Positions 62,952-64,000 of a stretch of DNA of 64,000 nt are shown one piece after another; positions within the stretch are counted from its first letter, which is position 1; each line of letters starts with the position of its first letter. The notes beneath the pieces were generated by a model, which did no database searches, was not told the origin of the DNA, and worked only from the letters and a program-made list of their open reading frames with translations. Source of the stretch: Arenimonas donghaensis DSM 18148 = HO3-R19 (GTDB lineage: Bacteria > Pseudomonadota > Gammaproteobacteria > Xanthomonadales > Xanthomonadaceae); assembly GCF_000743535.1 (NCBI RefSeq), contig NZ_AVCJ01000001.1, forward strand, positions 434,001 to 498,000, given 5' to 3'. The position numbers and the translations under genes are program-made.

Positions 62952-64000
62952 TCAGGACGCCAGGTTGATCCAGGTCGCCTTTACTTCGGTGTACTTGTCG
63001 AAGGCATGCAGCGACTTGTCCCGGCCGTTGCCGCTTTGCTTGTAGCCGCCGAACGGCGCGGTCATGTCGCCGCCGTCCCAGTAGTTCACCCAGACGCTGC
63101 CGGCGCGCAGCTTTCGCGCGACGCGATGGGCGCGACCCAGGTCGGCCGTGAAGACACCGGCGGCCAGGCCGTAGTCGCTGTCGTTGGCGATGGCGAGGGC
63201 TTCGGCTTCGTCGTCGAAGGCGATGACGCTGAGCACGGGGCCGAAGATTTCCTCGCGCGCGATGGTGTGGCTGGCGGCCACGTCATCGAAGATGGTCGGC
63301 GCCACGTAGCAGCCGCCGTCGACGGTGGCCAGGCGCTCGCCGCCGATCACCACGCGGCCGCCCTCTTCCCGGCCCCGGGCGATGTAGTCGAGCACGCGCC
63401 GGGTCTGGCCTTCGTCCACCAGCGCGCCCATCGGCGCGCCCGGTTCCAGCGGGTGCCGGGGCTGCATGGTTTCGCCGTGCCTGGCGACGCGCGCGACGAA
63501 CTCGTCCTTGATGCGGCGCTCCACCAGCAGGCGAGAGGCCGCGGTGCACACCTCGCCCTGGTTGTAGAAGATGCCGCTGGCCGCCGCCTTGGCCGCCAGG
63601 TCCAGGTCCGGGGCGTCGGCGAAGACCAGGTTCGGGCTCTTGCCGCCGCATTCGAGGTAGACGCGCTTCATGTTCGATTCGCCGGCACACACCAGCAGGT
63701 GCTTGCCGACGGCGGTCGAGCCGGTGAACACCAGGCCGTCTACGCCCATGTGCCGGGCCAGCGGCTCGCCGGTGTCCTTGCCGAAGCCGGGCAGGACGTT
63801 CAGGACGCCCGGCGGCAGGCCGGCCTCCATGGCCAACTCAGCGAAGCGGATGGCGGTCAGCGGCGACTTTTCGGAGGGCTTGAGCACCACCGAATTGCCC
63901 ATCGCCAGCGCCGGCGCCAGTTTCCAGGCGGCCATCAGCAGCGGAAAGTTCCAGGGCACGATGGCGGCCACCACGCCCAGCGGTTCGCGGGTCACCAGGC
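62952..64000 (-). CDS. puuC: Aldehyde dehydrogenase, PuuC-like (partial)
   Basis: The C-terminal part (about 349 residues) of an NAD-dependent aldehyde dehydrogenase; the N-terminus lies beyond the window. Visible are the oxyanion Asn in IVPWNFPLLMA, the Glu in YLECGGKSPNLVF and the catalytic Cys in NQGEVCTAASRLL. The C-terminus GRDKSLHAFDKYTEVKATWI is close to E. coli PuuC, which oxidises gamma-glutamyl-gamma-aminobutyraldehyde. With puuB, spuB and puuD in the same window, that role fits and would complete the glutamylated putrescine route. Confidence 0.85.
   Translation of the reverse strand, partial: LVTREPLGVVAAIVPWNFPLLMAAWKLAPALAMGNSVVLKPSEKSPLTAIRFAELAMEAGLPPGVLNVLPGFGKDTGEPLARHMGVDGLVFTGSTAVGKHLLVCAGESNMKRVYLECGGKSPNLVFADAPDLDLAAKAAASGIFYNQGEVCTAASRLLVERRIKDEFVARVARHGETMQPRHPLEPGAPMGALVDEGQTRRVLDYIARGREEGGRVVIGGERLATVDGGCYVAPTIFDDVAASHTIAREEIFGPVLSVIAFDDEAEALAIANDSDYGLAAGVFTADLGRAHRVARKLRAGSVWVNYWDGGDMTAPFGGYKQSGNGRDKSLHAFDKYTEVKATWINLAS

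Overview
The window looks like chromosome of a high-GC gammaproteobacterium of the Lysobacteraceae/Xanthomonadaceae group. The best taxonomic evidence is the gene order acnA(rpfA)-rpfB-rpfF / rpfC-rpfG-lysS-prfB-recJ-rpfE-greA-carB, which is the arrangement around the Xanthomonas rpf (diffusible signal factor) locus. It is supported by the hrcA-grpE-dnaK-dnaJ / recN / fur-bamE / rnfH-ratA / smpB-ssrA block and by extragenic palindromes of a type common in this family. I cannot name the genus. Nearly all bases are coding, and I see no rRNA, tRNA, CRISPR array, insertion sequence, prophage or plasmid function.

Layout. (1) 1-10.5 kb: housekeeping genes: a GNAT/FemAB-like protein, aat, infA, clpA-clpS, a small secreted protein, nudJ-mnmA-hflD, aconitase. 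(2) 10.5-23 kb: the rpf quorum-sensing region. RpfB (acyl-CoA ligase) and RpfF (DSF synthase) lie on the plus strand, facing RpfG-RpfC (response regulator and hybrid sensor kinase) on the minus strand. Behind them are lysS, prfB (with its programmed +1 frameshift), recJ, rpfE and greA. (3) 23-30.4 kb: carB, an S9 peptidase, carA and dapB. (4) 30.5-33.7 kb: a tightly overlapping operon of a CHASE2-adenylate cyclase, an SH3-type exported protein and an M48 metallopeptidase. (5) 33.8-43.2 kb: the heat-shock operon with two well-formed sigma-32 promoters, then recN, fur, bamE, rnfH-ratA, smpB and tmRNA. (6) 43.2-56.1 kb: msrB, a small coiled-coil protein and a large polyamine uptake/catabolism cluster (aldehyde dehydrogenase, PotI/H/G/F transporter, SpuC, two gamma-glutamylpolyamine synthetases, PuuD, PuuB). 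(7) 56.1-64 kb: a berberine-type flavoenzyme, an ArsR/glyoxalase-like/SRPBCC cluster, a MerR-controlled metal module (TonB receptor, MerR, CDF transporter), and a PuuC-like dehydrogenase cut by the window end.

The main observation concerns the DSF signalling output. RpfF keeps both catalytic glutamates, and RpfC keeps its DSEH sensor motif, phosphoacceptor His, receiver and Hpt domains. RpfG, however, has lost four of the eight conserved metal ligands of the HD-GYP phosphodiesterase (including the His of HD, now Arg) while its receiver domain and GYP loop are intact. If the sequence is right, this DSF pathway probably does not end in cyclic-di-GMP hydrolysis by RpfG, and RpfG may act by binding or protein contact instead.

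Other points of interest: two sigma-32 promoters with identical 14-base spacing; a family of palindromes whose stems show compensatory changes; two matched MerR operators driving an exporter and an outer-membrane receptor; and a perfect ArsR operator over its own promoter.
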